Below, one piece after another: positions 7,875 through 16,089 of a stretch of 64,000 bases of DNA. How positions within the stretch are numbered: the stretch's first letter is position 1; the number at the start of each line of letters is the position of its first letter. Origin of the DNA: Pseudobacteroides cellulosolvens ATCC 35603 = DSM 2933 (GTDB lineage Bacteria; Bacillota; Clostridia; Acetivibrionales; DSM-2933); assembly GCF_001262605.1 (NCBI RefSeq), contig NZ_LGTC01000001.1:3671001-3735000 (forward strand), written 5' to 3'. The notes beneath the pieces are model-generated. The model did not search any database and had not been told where the DNA came from. It saw only the letters and a list, made by a program, of their open reading frames with translations. Made by a program: the position numbers and the translations under genes.

Positions 7875-9311
7875 TTATGGCTGCACATCCCCAAATCCGG
7901 GGGCAGTACTGGTGTTGTACAACATATTGTTTGTAATGTTAATACTCTTACATACTCCTTCTATACCGGTAGCATATTTTGCACGATTTCCGCCGTTTCC
8001 GATATAGACATGCTGAGGATGCCCCACCGTTATTCCGCTTGATGTTATGTCAGTTATATAGTTGCCAATAATATTGGAATTAATTACATCGTTTACCATG
8101 GAAATTCCATCACTGCCGCTGTGCTTCACTGTATTTCTTATAAAGTTGATAGAATCACTGCTACTTACGTTGATCATTCCAGGTAATGTATCAACAAGAT
8201 CATACTTTGTATTATGCCAATTATCATTATAAAAGGCTATAAAAGCTTGTGCAGCCTGACATGTTGACTTACCATGTGAGCCTGCAACATTAACAAGACT
8301 ATAATCGGTATTTGCAAAGGTAATTCCTTGGAAGGTTAAATTCTTTACCCTGTTTGTAGTTGATGTTCCGGCAATTTCTATGAGCTTCTCCACAACAGGA
8401 GCCTCTACATCGGCAGTAGCCATGTTCTCACCCGGCCGGATATAGTAATAAAGGGTTTTGGTGGTCTTATCAAAATAGAATTGTCCTGGAGAATTTAAGA
8501 ATTCGAATGCGTTGTATATCGTATGGGTCCCGGATGCGGTAAAGGCTGCCCCCCAGCCCGGTGTCTGTGCTATAGCCCCATATGGCTGTTGCAAAAGAAG
8601 TACTCTGTAATTACCAGCTGTAATCACATCCCTTGTACAAACTATATTCTCGTTCCAGGTGGTACCATTTACTATCTCAAGATCATCTTTGTTGCTGGCA
8701 ATAACCGGTACATCCGCCAAGTTATACTGAGCCCCGTCGCTCTTACTACCGCTTGTCCAAGCCCAACTGGCTTGTCCCGCAGTTACGGAATAAGTCCCGT
8801 ATCCACCTCTGGCCGTGACGGTTTTTTTGGTCATTGAAGCCCTCTGATCATTAACATAAAGGTTCCTTAATTTAGTTGTGCGGTTCAACTGAGCTTTATA
8901 TATATTACCGCTGTGCAGGGTCCAACCCGTAACCTTTGTTGCACCATTTAAAACAGGCGTTTCACCCTCATAGGCTTGATAATATATCCTGTATCCGTTT
9001 GTCCCTGAATCCTGTGGTCCAAAAGTAATAGTGCTGGTAATATTATAGGTGCCTCCTCTAAGATATATGTATATATCTCCTGTCATATTACCGTTTAAGG
9101 TCCGTACTACGTCTCGGGCTTTAGTGATAGTCAAAAAAGGCTCACTTATAGTACCCGGATTGTTGTCATTGCCTGTGGGTGATACATAATAAGTCGCTTG
9201 AGTCGCAGCTGTTACGGTATGCATGAATACTGGATTGACTGAAAAAACAGATACCATGAACAGCAAAGTTGTAAGCAATAATACGCATCTCTTAATTGAC
9301 ATTTTTTTCAA
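7875..9311 (-). CDS. Beta-helix enzyme, N-terminal fragment
   Basis: 478 residues. The signal peptide is about 1-36 (VLLLTTLLFMVSVFSVNP core, TAATQATYY). It is followed by the beta-helix entry sequence and many Asn-rich coils (NRVKNLTFQGITFANTDYSL, GSDGISMVNDV, SNIIGNYITDI), the ladder pattern of right-handed helices. It ends with an out-of-frame DVQP. The start at 9311 follows a GGAGGGGG-type binding site. Confidence 0.75.
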   Translation of the reverse strand: MKKMSIKRCVLLLTTLLFMVSVFSVNPVFMHTVTAATQATYYVSPTGNDNNPGTISEPFLTITKARDVVRTLNGNMTGDIYIYLRGGTYNITSTITFGPQDSGTNGYRIYYQAYEGETPVLNGATKVTGWTLHSGNIYKAQLNRTTKLRNLYVNDQRASMTKKTVTARGGYGTYSVTAGQASWAWTSGSKSDGAQYNLADVPVIASNKDDLEIVNGTTWNENIVCTRDVITAGNYRVLLLQQPYGAIAQTPGWGAAFTASGTHTIYNAFEFLNSPGQFYFDKTTKTLYYYIRPGENMATADVEAPVVEKLIEIAGTSTTNRVKNLTFQGITFANTDYSLVNVAGSHGKSTCQAAQAFIAFYNDNWHNTKYDLVDTLPGMINVSSSDSINFIRNTVKHSGSDGISMVNDVINSNIIGNYITDITSSGITVGHPQHVYIGNGGNRAKYATGIEGVCKSINITNNMLYNTSTAPGFGDVQP

Positions 9312-9366
9312 GACAATTCCCCCTCCAAATAAGTAGTTTTTTCTCTTCTTAATCTTTTGATATATC

Positions 9367-9444
9367 TTTTTCGTATTACTTATTCGCAGTAATATATTTA
9401 TTTAAGTCAGGTATATGAGGTATGATAAATATTTTTAGTTAACA
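9367..9444 (-). promoter_or_regulatory. Conserved upstream block, copy 1
   Basis: About 75 bases upstream of the beta-helix gene are closely repeated at 14035-14104 upstream of the GH27 gene. Shared parts on the minus strand are AACTAAAAATATTT, then TTACTGCGAATAAGTA and TACGAAAA. TTACT-gcgaata-AGTAA is an inverted repeat. The block could be a promoter for an alternative sigma factor (CGAA-type -10 boxes are known for SigI factors of cellulosome genes) or an operator. The assignment is inference; the conservation is visible. Confidence 0.55.
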
Positions 9445-9495
9445 AACAATATATTTATCAGACTTATAATTACATAATTCTGAAAATTTCATGTT

Positions 9496-9801
9496 CTACA
9501 AGTCTAATTGGAGTATTAGCACATCATTACTTATACACATAAGCTCTCTAACACTATTGGGAATTTTGTCACACATTATTTGGCCTTTTCCCTCCGGAAG
9601 CACCTCTTCTAAATACTCACTGATTTCCATCAACATCTTCTTGATTACAAATGACCTGTGAATAATACAAGGCTCTGGATCATTGAACAATTCAATACTC
9701 TTTTCAATTATTTTCTCTTCCTTTAAAGGTAGTGAATTTAATTTACACCAAAGCTCAGTCCTACCATTTTGATTAATAAATGTGATTTTTTTAGGTTGCA
9801 T
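9496..9801 (-). CDS. Hypothetical 101-residue protein
   Basis: I do not recognise this protein. It is 101 residues, charged, without a signal peptide or membrane segment, and starts MQPKKITFINQNG. The middle (EEKIIEKSIELFNDPEPC, IKKMLMEISEYLEEVLPEG) is predicted helical. A weak GGTGGTG ribosome binding site lies 7 bases before ATG. It sits alone between the hairpins at 9893-10034 and the glycosidase operon, on the same strand as both. Its reading frame has normal local codon use, so I take it as real but of unknown function. Confidence 0.5.
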   Translation of the reverse strand: MQPKKITFINQNGRTELWCKLNSLPLKEEKIIEKSIELFNDPEPCIIHRSFVIKKMLMEISEYLEEVLPEGKGQIMCDKIPNSVRELMCISNDVLILQLDL

Positions 9802-9892
9802 AGCCTACACCACCATATCCAAACAAAGTCGCTTGCCAATTTGCCAAGCTTGATCGCTGTTGTGAGAAATTAAAAAAACAAAAATACAATAT

Positions 9893-9977
9893 ATATGTTG
9901 CGAAAAAGATCTTACATATGCAAATGCAGTTGAATCGTCTTCATTTGCATTTAAATAATGGATTTTTCGCAACATAT
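9893..9977. repeat. Nested inverted repeat (large hairpin)
   Basis: The outer arms ATATGTTGCGAAAAA (9893-9907) and its exact complement (9963-9977) are 15 bp. An inner 9-bp pair, ATGCAAATG (9918-9926) and CATTTGCAT (9942-9950), lies between them. A structure with two stacked stems is possible. It lies between the CcdA-like gene and the hypothetical gene; it may be a processing or termination element, or a small mobile-element-like repeat. Confidence 0.6.
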
Positions 9978-9989
9978 GGATCAAGGAAA

Positions 9990-10034
9990 ATGTTTTGCAA
10001 TAATTAAAAATCTAAAATGATTATTGCAAAACAT
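9990..10034 (-). terminator. Terminator of the GH27-Trx-CcdA operon
   Basis: A 15-bp perfect stem (ATGTTTTGCAATAAT at 9990-10004 with its complement at 10020-10034) and a 15-base loop, followed on the minus strand by TTTTCC. It spans the last codons and stop of the CcdA-like gene. Confidence 0.6.
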
Positions 10035-11152
10035 ATAGTACCGAACAGAAAAAAAATAAGAGCATTAGTTATTTTTATAATATGAAGCCTTTCTCTTATT
10101 GCCTCCGAGACCTCGAAAATCTCCCTGCCCTTATAAACTATCAAAGTCAGTATGATAAGTGGCAAAATTAAGCCAAGATTAAATAATATAAGGTAAACCA
10201 ACGCCTGATTACTTAATTGTGAATCGGTCTGAAAAATTGTAATTATAGTTGCAAGATATATCTGCCCGGTACATAGGAACTCTCCTAATGATGTGATCAT
10301 TCCAAGAAAAAAGCTTATGCAAAGTATTATATTTAGTTTAGTAAAGCCAGATGCTTTTTTAATCATACGATGGTTAAACCTTCTTAACACCTCCGGAAGC
10401 TGCAGAAATACTCTGTCATATCTCTCCCTTTTAGCTGCAAAAAAGTCCTGTATGCTCATTATTATAAGGATCAGCAGTACTACTGCAAGAAGCATCTTCA
10501 TTAATACATTCAGGAAACTGAAATTGAATATTGACAAAAGCTTGAAAAATACAGTTCCGAGCAGCATATATGCCAAAAATTTACCTATTATAAAGGAAAA
10601 TCCTATTTTTAGTATCTTTATATTTTTAACTGTCAAAAGAGATAAGAAAAAAAGCAGCATGGACATGGAACAAGGATTTATACCATTTGCAAGCCCTGCC
10701 AACAATACGCCCATAACTTTAAAGCCCTCAAACCTCCGTAAATCATTTTCGTGATTTACAATTGAGTTATCAATCTCAAGGGTTTTGAAGCCGGCTTTGT
10801 TAATTTCCTTTTCAAGATTGTTCCTTAAAGTTTTTTCATCTGAATAATACTTGTCTCTAATGAAAATAGCCGGAACAATTCCATAATCTTTCGATGAAAC
10901 CTTGTAAGCCTCGCTATACTTGTCCATGAGGCTTTTATTTCTCAAATCGGAAATATCATATTTCTTTAAATTAAAGTTTTTATGGCTTTGGTTCAATCTC
11001 TCAAGGAAATCCGTTATGCTTGCACATGAAGCACAAGTGGGACTATAAAAGTACACAGCAAGAACATTATCTTTATCTTCAGTCAAGGCCTTTGAAACAA
11101 TGCCCTGCATCACAAACAACGATATTAAAAGGAAAACCAAGAACTTTTTCAT
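10004..11152 (-). CDS. Thioredoxin-CcdA (DsbD-like) membrane thiol-disulfide protein
   Basis: A fusion of an exported thioredoxin-like domain and a CcdA/DsbD-type membrane domain. Numbering is from Met at 11152, chosen because MKKFLVFLL starts the signal sequence and GGTGAT precedes it; an in-frame ATG at 11170 is the alternative. The Trx part has the pair C-A-S-C (SPTCASCASI, residues 40 and 43). The membrane part has about six helices with the two expected lone cysteines, one in GINPCSMS (161) and one in GEFLCTGQ (294). Proteins of this class carry reducing equivalents across the membrane to extracytoplasmic thiols. It follows the membrane Trx gene by 68 bases, so the two probably act as relay partners. 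Family assignment is firm; the substrate is unknown. Confidence 0.8.
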   Translation of the reverse strand: MKKFLVFLLISLFVMQGIVSKALTEDKDNVLAVYFYSPTCASCASITDFLERLNQSHKNFNLKKYDISDLRNKSLMDKYSEAYKVSSKDYGIVPAIFIRDKYYSDEKTLRNNLEKEINKAGFKTLEIDNSIVNHENDLRRFEGFKVMGVLLAGLANGINPCSMSMLLFFLSLLTVKNIKILKIGFSFIIGKFLAYMLLGTVFFKLLSIFNFSFLNVLMKMLLAVVLLILIIMSIQDFFAAKRERYDRVFLQLPEVLRRFNHRMIKKASGFTKLNIILCISFFLGMITSLGEFLCTGQIYLATIITIFQTDSQLSNQALVYLILFNLGLILPLIILTLIVYKGREIFEVSEAIRERLHIIKITNALIFFLFGTICFAIIILDF

Positions 11153-11220
11153 TTCATTATCACCAATCATTCATTTCAAATTCTATTATTGCATGGTTAA
11201 ATAATACTTCCTGTTTTATT

Positions 11221-12111
11221 TTATAATCCCAATGTATATTTAACTGCTTCATTTACATCTGTAAATAATTTTTCAATTGAATTGTCACTATTTAAGATAA
11301 CAAACAATGGATATTTACGGAGACTCGCCTCAATACCATAAGCATAAGAATATATATTAAAATATATCTCTTGAGGATCAATCTCGTAATGCTTGTCATA
11401 ATCCTGTCTTATATCAAAATCCGGTCTTATTGTAATTACATTTATCTTTTTCTGCATGGAATCAATATTTTTCCTTGCAATTTCTTCGTGTTCCCTGCAC
11501 TTTCTGCAGCCTGACCACATAAACATCAGCAGTGTTTTTTCCTTATCTTTCCTACTAAATGCACCGGACTTTGAAACATTCCTAATAATCATTTCACCGG
11601 CCTTGTGGCTTAAATCCCTTTTTTCGCCCAACTCAATTATTTCATTTATCAATGATATGTAACTGTAACCGGTAACCATAATTATCTTGTTGTTTTCATC
11701 TGTGAGAAATGCTGTAGGCTTAGACTCACTCAAGGATACCTTGTCCTCTAGGGAATAATTATATTTTGAGTCAATGCCTGCATCCTTTATCTTTTCAGCA
11801 GGTATCCGGCCGTCCCAAACTATTAAATAACTTATACCTTCAATATTTATTAAATTAATAATTTTTGATATGCAATCCAGCCTTACTATGGATTCATCAT
11901 TTGTGCTGTCAAGATAGAAAACAACTTTATATTTACTTTTCACATCACTTATTCTGTTATCTTCCCCGTAAGCATTAACAAATTTAACACTTGAAGGTAT
12001 TGTATCCCCGGACTTAAACTCCATCCTGTTATCCGGATTAAAGTATCTGCTTGTTATAACTACTGCCAAAATTACTATGGCAAGTATATAAAGAAATGCA
12101 TACTTTTTCAT
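11221..12111 (-). CDS. Membrane-anchored double thioredoxin-fold protein
   Basis: 296 residues with one N-terminal membrane anchor (residues 4-21) and an extracytoplasmic part of two thioredoxin-like folds. The first (about 35-165) lacks a CxxC but has the YKVVFYLDST and KPTAFLTDENN strands of the AhpC/TlpA type. The second (about 180-290) has MFMWSGCRKCREHEE with C202 and C205. Its ATG overlaps the stop of the GH27 gene (ATGA at 12111-12108), so translation is coupled. The next gene encodes a Trx-CcdA protein. Together they look like a dedicated reductive or quality-control pathway outside the membrane. The exact substrate is not shown by the sequence. Confidence 0.7.
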   Translation of the reverse strand: MKKYAFLYILAIVILAVVITSRYFNPDNRMEFKSGDTIPSSVKFVNAYGEDNRISDVKSKYKVVFYLDSTNDESIVRLDCISKIINLINIEGISYLIVWDGRIPAEKIKDAGIDSKYNYSLEDKVSLSESKPTAFLTDENNKIIMVTGYSYISLINEIIELGEKRDLSHKAGEMIIRNVSKSGAFSRKDKEKTLLMFMWSGCRKCREHEEIARKNIDSMQKKINVITIRPDFDIRQDYDKHYEIDPQEIYFNIYSYAYGIEASLRKYPLFVILNSDNSIEKLFTDVNEAVKYTLGL

Positions 12112-13967
12112 GTATTAAATTTAGAAGCAATAATTATTACATCAGCCATGTTTATTGCACCGTCATTGTTCAGGTCGTACAATTTATTGTACTTGATATC
12201 TCCATGGATTGAATTGAATGCAACTGCTAAAATAATTACATCGGCCATGTTTATTACACCGTCTTTGTTTAAATCTCCTGTAGCAACAACAGGCGGTGTA
12301 GGTGTATTCACATTAATTGTCGGTGCAGGCGTATTCTTTAATCCTTCAAATGTAAACCAGTCAATATTTACAGGTCCTAAAAATACCAGATACAGGTCAT
12401 TAACGCCCTTGACATTGCTAATGCTGCAACTTTGCTCCTGATATGTATTCCAATCACCAGTTTCAGTAACCTTTAATGTACCTAAGGATGTACCAGTTGG
12501 ACTATCCAATCTTAGTTCAATCTCTATATTTAATAAATCTGCTACTAGAGCCTTAAAGGAGGTGCTACCAATCCCAAAGTCTATATTTTTATATACCAGA
12601 TAGTTTCCCATTTCAATATAACCTACACCTCTTCCACCATCAGCAGTATCTATTTTTTCAATAGATGAAGAACTAATATCGTTGTAGCTCTCTGCTTCCA
12701 ATTTTGAAAAGGCACTTCTTGGTACCGGTGTTGGTGCTGGAGTTGGTGTTTGTGCTGGAGTTGGTGTCGCCACTGGTCCGGAAGATATCTTAAGTACGAC
12801 TGTGCCGTGTGAAGGTACTGATGCAGAATATGATCCATTAAATGTTCCTTTGTCAGCTTTAGCCCACAAGTCGCGAACTACTGCACTACCTGTTATTCCT
12901 ATATCCGACCAGTTAACGGCTATGGTGGAGGTACTGGAGTTTCTGTTAAGTAATGCAACTGCCTTTGTACCGTCTGCAAGTGGTTTTACCCAAACCTCAT
13001 TACCATTTGAGCTTTTAACCCTGTAGCCCTGTTTCCCTGCCGGATCCTGGTTTACAGCTATTACTTCCCTATTCATTAGAATATCCTTGGTAGCTTGTGT
13101 CATGTTCCTTATATCATTACCGGCAAGAAGGGGGGATGCCATCATACACCACATGCTCATCTGCGTACGGTATTCCTCTGTTGTACAGCCGCCGTTTCCA
13201 ATCTCCAGCATGTCTGGATCATTCCATGCCCCGGGTCCTGCTGAATTTGTGTATTTGGAATTTTGGTCAATTGAATTTATTATACCTACGAAACCATAAG
13301 GATGACCCGTAGCATCCCATTTATCCACAATATCACGTGTGGTACGCCATACATTACCGGTTGCAGGCATCCAGTTCTGGTATTCCCATGCACAGATACT
13401 AAATACTATAGGTCTTCCGCAATTGGCTAGTGCGGTCTGCATTTTCTGGTAATCGGTTTTCATATCACTTCCGTTCGGTATATTACAGTTGTCGTATTTT
13501 AAATAATCTATACCCCATGAAGCAAATGTTTTTGCATCTCTGTCCTCATACCCTTTACTTCCGCTTTGAGGAACATTTGCACACGTCATAGTCCCACGAT
13601 CTCCATATATTCCAAGCTTAAGACCTTTTGCATGTACATAATCCGCCAAAGCTTTTATACCGCTTGGGAAACGCTTAGGATCAGATATAAGGAATCCGTT
13701 GGAATCACGTGCGGGATTGGCCATCCAGTTATCGTCGAGATTTAAGTATATATAACCCGCATCCTTCATACCGGAGCTTACCATTGCGTCTGCAATCTGT
13801 TTGATTTGTGTTTCATTAATGTTTTCGTGAAAAATGTTCCAACTGTTCCACCCCATTGGTGGTGTTTTGGCAAGACCGTTATCCCATGCCCCTGCATTTA
13901 AAGCCATCAACGTGGTAAACACAATAACCATAATACCCATAATTGCCAAAAACAATACTTTCTTCAT
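12108..13967 (-). CDS. GH27 alpha-galactosidase - CBM6 - dockerin
   Basis: 619 residues, intact. Signal peptide about 1-27. The GH27 (beta/alpha)8 barrel begins LAKTPPMGWNSWN. The nucleophile is D159 in DYLKYDNC; the acid/base Asp lies in GAWNDPDMLEIG (about 250-252). A C-terminal all-beta domain ends near residue 395. After a PTPAPTPV linker comes a diverged CBM6 (about 412-545; it lacks most of the Cys seen in the other copies) and a dockerin (about 563-619, DLNKDGVINMADVIILA and DLNNDGAINMADVIIIA). The enzyme should remove terminal alpha-galactose (or beta-L-arabinopyranose) from galactomannan or arabinogalactan on the cellulosome. It has the conserved block at 14035-14104 upstream and is translationally coupled to the thioredoxin gene. 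Confidence 0.9.
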   Translation of the reverse strand: MKKVLFLAIMGIMVIVFTTLMALNAGAWDNGLAKTPPMGWNSWNIFHENINETQIKQIADAMVSSGMKDAGYIYLNLDDNWMANPARDSNGFLISDPKRFPSGIKALADYVHAKGLKLGIYGDRGTMTCANVPQSGSKGYEDRDAKTFASWGIDYLKYDNCNIPNGSDMKTDYQKMQTALANCGRPIVFSICAWEYQNWMPATGNVWRTTRDIVDKWDATGHPYGFVGIINSIDQNSKYTNSAGPGAWNDPDMLEIGNGGCTTEEYRTQMSMWCMMASPLLAGNDIRNMTQATKDILMNREVIAVNQDPAGKQGYRVKSSNGNEVWVKPLADGTKAVALLNRNSSTSTIAVNWSDIGITGSAVVRDLWAKADKGTFNGSYSASVPSHGTVVLKISSGPVATPTPAQTPTPAPTPVPRSAFSKLEAESYNDISSSSIEKIDTADGGRGVGYIEMGNYLVYKNIDFGIGSTSFKALVADLLNIEIELRLDSPTGTSLGTLKVTETGDWNTYQEQSCSISNVKGVNDLYLVFLGPVNIDWFTFEGLKNTPAPTINVNTPTPPVVATGDLNKDGVINMADVIILAVAFNSIHGDIKYNKLYDLNNDGAINMADVIIIASKFNT

Positions 13968-14034
13968 AAAATACTCAACCCCCCATAATTCTTATTTCAT
14001 TTTTAACATTTTTCGATGAACCACCAAACGTCTC

Positions 14035-14104
14035 TTTTCGTAATACTTATTCGCAGTAATATAATTGTTTAAATTAGGCATATGAAAAATATTTTTAGTT
14101 ATGA
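14035..14104 (-). promoter_or_regulatory. Conserved upstream block, copy 2
   Basis: This is the second copy of the element at 9367-9444, here 68-137 bases before the GH27 start. It keeps AACTAAAAATATTT, the inverted repeat around GCGAATA, and TACGAAAA. An eight-base gap separates it from copy 1 in the middle. Shared control of the two operons is the simplest reading. Confidence 0.55.
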
Positions 14105-14105
14105 A

Positions 14106-14145
14106 ATAAAAACAGGCATCCATGGGATCAGAAGGAATGCCTGTT
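14106..14145 (-). terminator. Terminator of the GH16 gene
   Basis: AACAGGCAT (14111-14119) pairs with ATGCCTGTT (14137-14145). On the minus strand the stem is followed by TTTTTATTT. It lies about 100 bases after the GH16 stop and before the GH27 promoter block. Confidence 0.7.
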
Positions 14146-14248
14146 AAATAAGAAAATTTTATATTTTAATCATAATTTGCTTAAATTAAATTAACTATTT
14201 TTTTGCTTATAGATTGCCAAATGCCATATGAGCCATGCTAAATTTGAG

Positions 14249-15952
14249 TTAACATATTGTGTTAAACTTACAAGCAATAATTATAACATCAGCCATATTT
14301 ATTACACCATCATTGTTTAAGTCATATACTAGATTATACATCATATCTCCACTAGTTTTATTAAATCTGCATGCCAATTCAATTACGTCAGCCATATTAA
14401 TAACACCATCTTTATTACAATCCCCTATTGATGCAGGACTAGAAGTATTCGTAGGTGTAGGAGTATTTGACTTTGTAGGAGTATTCGACTTAGTGGGGGT
14501 AGGCGTACTTAGACCGGTATACCCCTCTTTCGAATACCTGACGTACTCATAGTATGCACTTAATGGAGTCCTCCCATCATATGCCCCAAGCCAGCTATCA
14601 ACAGTAATTCCCGGCCAAAGGTTCATCATTATTTTACCTGGTGTAGAGGGTATCTCTTGTGTACCTGTATATACCTTCACTCCGTCTACATAATAAGTTA
14701 TTGAATTTTTCTGCCAATCGAATCCGTAAGTATGATAAGATTGTGAAGCATCAAATCCAAGGTTATATATGTACTCATGTCCGCCTTTGCCGTTTGTGTA
14801 CCAGTTAAATTGGACTTTAGTGGTATCTTTCCCTAGAAACTCAATATCAATTTCATCCCATGGGTTACCATCTGAAGGCCCAGTATAAGTAAAAAACGAT
14901 GATACAATACCAGTATTTTTGGGAGGCTTCATCTTTGTTTCGTAATATCCATAACCATAAAAGCCGGAAGTACGGTATTCCCCACCTTTATAAGGATAGC
15001 CGGAGCCAGTATTGTCCCTATCAAGTGTAAGAACCATTTTATTATCCCCGAATGTAACCTGGGATGGACTAAATACGCAGTTAAATGGAGAACCGTTAGC
15101 ACCTGAACGGTATTCCCAATTGGAATTGAATGATGCAAACTCTTCTAAAAAATTCGAGTTTGTAGGTTTAGAAGTGCTTGTCGGCGTAGGAGTCGATGAG
15201 CTTGGGCTTGGTCTGGTATAGCCTTCTTTTGAATATCTGACATACTCATAATAGGCCTTTAATGGGGTCTTACCATCATATGCTCCAAGCCAGCTATCAA
15301 CAGTAATTCCCGGCCAAAGGTTCATCATTATTTTACCTGGTGTAGAGGGTATCTCCTGTGTACCTGTATATACCTTCACTCCGTCTATGTAATATGTAAT
15401 TGAATTTTGCTGCCAGTCAAATCCATAAGTATGATAAGCCTGCGAAGCGTCAAATCCAAGGTTATATATGTACTCATGCCCACCTTTGCCGTTTTTGTAC
15501 CAGTTAAATTGGACTTTAGTGGTATCTTTTCCTAGAAATTCAATATCAATTTCATCCCATGGGTTACCATCTGATGGGCCTGTATATGTAAAAAACGAGG
15601 AGACGATACCGGTATTCTTTGCAGCTTTCATTTTTGTTTCGTAATATCCATACCCATAAAAGTTGGAAGTACGATATTCGCCCCCTTTATAAGGATAGCC
15701 GGAGCCGGAATTGTCCCTATCAAGATTAAGAACCATCTTATCATCTGCAAAAGTAACCTGGGATGGACTAAACACACAGTTGAAAGGAGAACCGTTAGCA
15801 CCTGAACGGTATTCCCAATTGGAATTGAATGATGTAAATTCTTCAAAAAAATTCGATCCAACAGCAAATGCATCAGATGAAACAAAAAGCTGTAAAGGGA
15901 TCATACTTGCAGCAATAAAGATAATAACCACCAAAGCAAGAAACTTCTTCAA
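14249..15952 (-). CDS. Tandem GH16 lichenase/licheninase - dockerin
   Basis: 567 residues with signal peptide (1-30), two nearly identical GH16 domains (about 34-246 and 267-479), and a dockerin (about 510-567, DCNKDGVINMADVIELA and DLNNDGVINMADVIIIA). Both domains have the bacterial lichenase catalytic motif E-I-D-I-E: residues 134-138 and 367-371, the first Glu being the nucleophile and the last the acid/base. Each also has the NWYxNGKGGHEYIYNLGFDA strand. Such enzymes cut beta-1,3-1,4-glucan. The two copies differ at only a few positions, so the duplication within the gene is recent. It is probably monocistronic: a terminator follows at 14106-14145 and 137 bases separate it from the regulator gene upstream. 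Confidence 0.9.
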   Translation of the reverse strand: MKKFLALVVIIFIAASMIPLQLFVSSDAFAVGSNFFEEFTSFNSNWEYRSGANGSPFNCVFSPSQVTFADDKMVLNLDRDNSGSGYPYKGGEYRTSNFYGYGYYETKMKAAKNTGIVSSFFTYTGPSDGNPWDEIDIEFLGKDTTKVQFNWYKNGKGGHEYIYNLGFDASQAYHTYGFDWQQNSITYYIDGVKVYTGTQEIPSTPGKIMMNLWPGITVDSWLGAYDGKTPLKAYYEYVRYSKEGYTRPSPSSSTPTPTSTSKPTNSNFLEEFASFNSNWEYRSGANGSPFNCVFSPSQVTFGDNKMVLTLDRDNTGSGYPYKGGEYRTSGFYGYGYYETKMKPPKNTGIVSSFFTYTGPSDGNPWDEIDIEFLGKDTTKVQFNWYTNGKGGHEYIYNLGFDASQSYHTYGFDWQKNSITYYVDGVKVYTGTQEIPSTPGKIMMNLWPGITVDSWLGAYDGRTPLSAYYEYVRYSKEGYTGLSTPTPTKSNTPTKSNTPTPTNTSSPASIGDCNKDGVINMADVIELACRFNKTSGDMMYNLVYDLNNDGVINMADVIIIACKFNTIC

Positions 15953-16089
15953 TAAAAAAACCCCCTTAAAAAAATAAAATATAAAAGAGCTAGAAGTTTG
16001 GTGTCACATCCCCAAAACTCAATAGTCTCTAGTTATATTCTATATTAGCTGTCCAGGTGGTATAAATATTTAATACTTTTGATTTATAT

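Larger units (their letters stand above)
6380..9311 (-). pseudogene. Right-handed beta-helix (GH141-like) - CBM6 - dockerin enzyme, two frameshifts
   Basis: Three frames form one protein. The break near 7894 joins STAPGF to WGCAAITAYFVDTVKITYNH if one T is added to the TTT. The break near 7216 joins NTIWFA to PTGTTNFVEGATMTRA if one C is added to the CCC. Restored order: signal peptide, long parallel beta-helix, small beta domain, linker, CBM6, dockerin. The N-terminus (YYVSPTGNDNNPGT, ITKARDVVR, YLRGGTY, FGPQDSGT, ETPVLNGATKVTGW) resembles GH141-type alpha-L-fucosidase/xylanase helices, but I cannot separate GH141 from related uncharacterised helices by eye. It is the first gene of the GH141-GH95-GH43-GH43 operon, with a conserved block upstream (9367-9444). 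Confidence 0.75.

Noticed and set aside
504..9311. Programmed ribosomal frameshifting in the GH43, GH95 and beta-helix genes
   Set aside because: No slippery heptamers followed by structures are seen, and five sites in three genes with one-base losses fit error or decay better.
10293..10754. Open frame of 153 codons on the plus strand
   Set aside because: It is antisense to the membrane helices of the CcdA-like gene; its composition reflects that.
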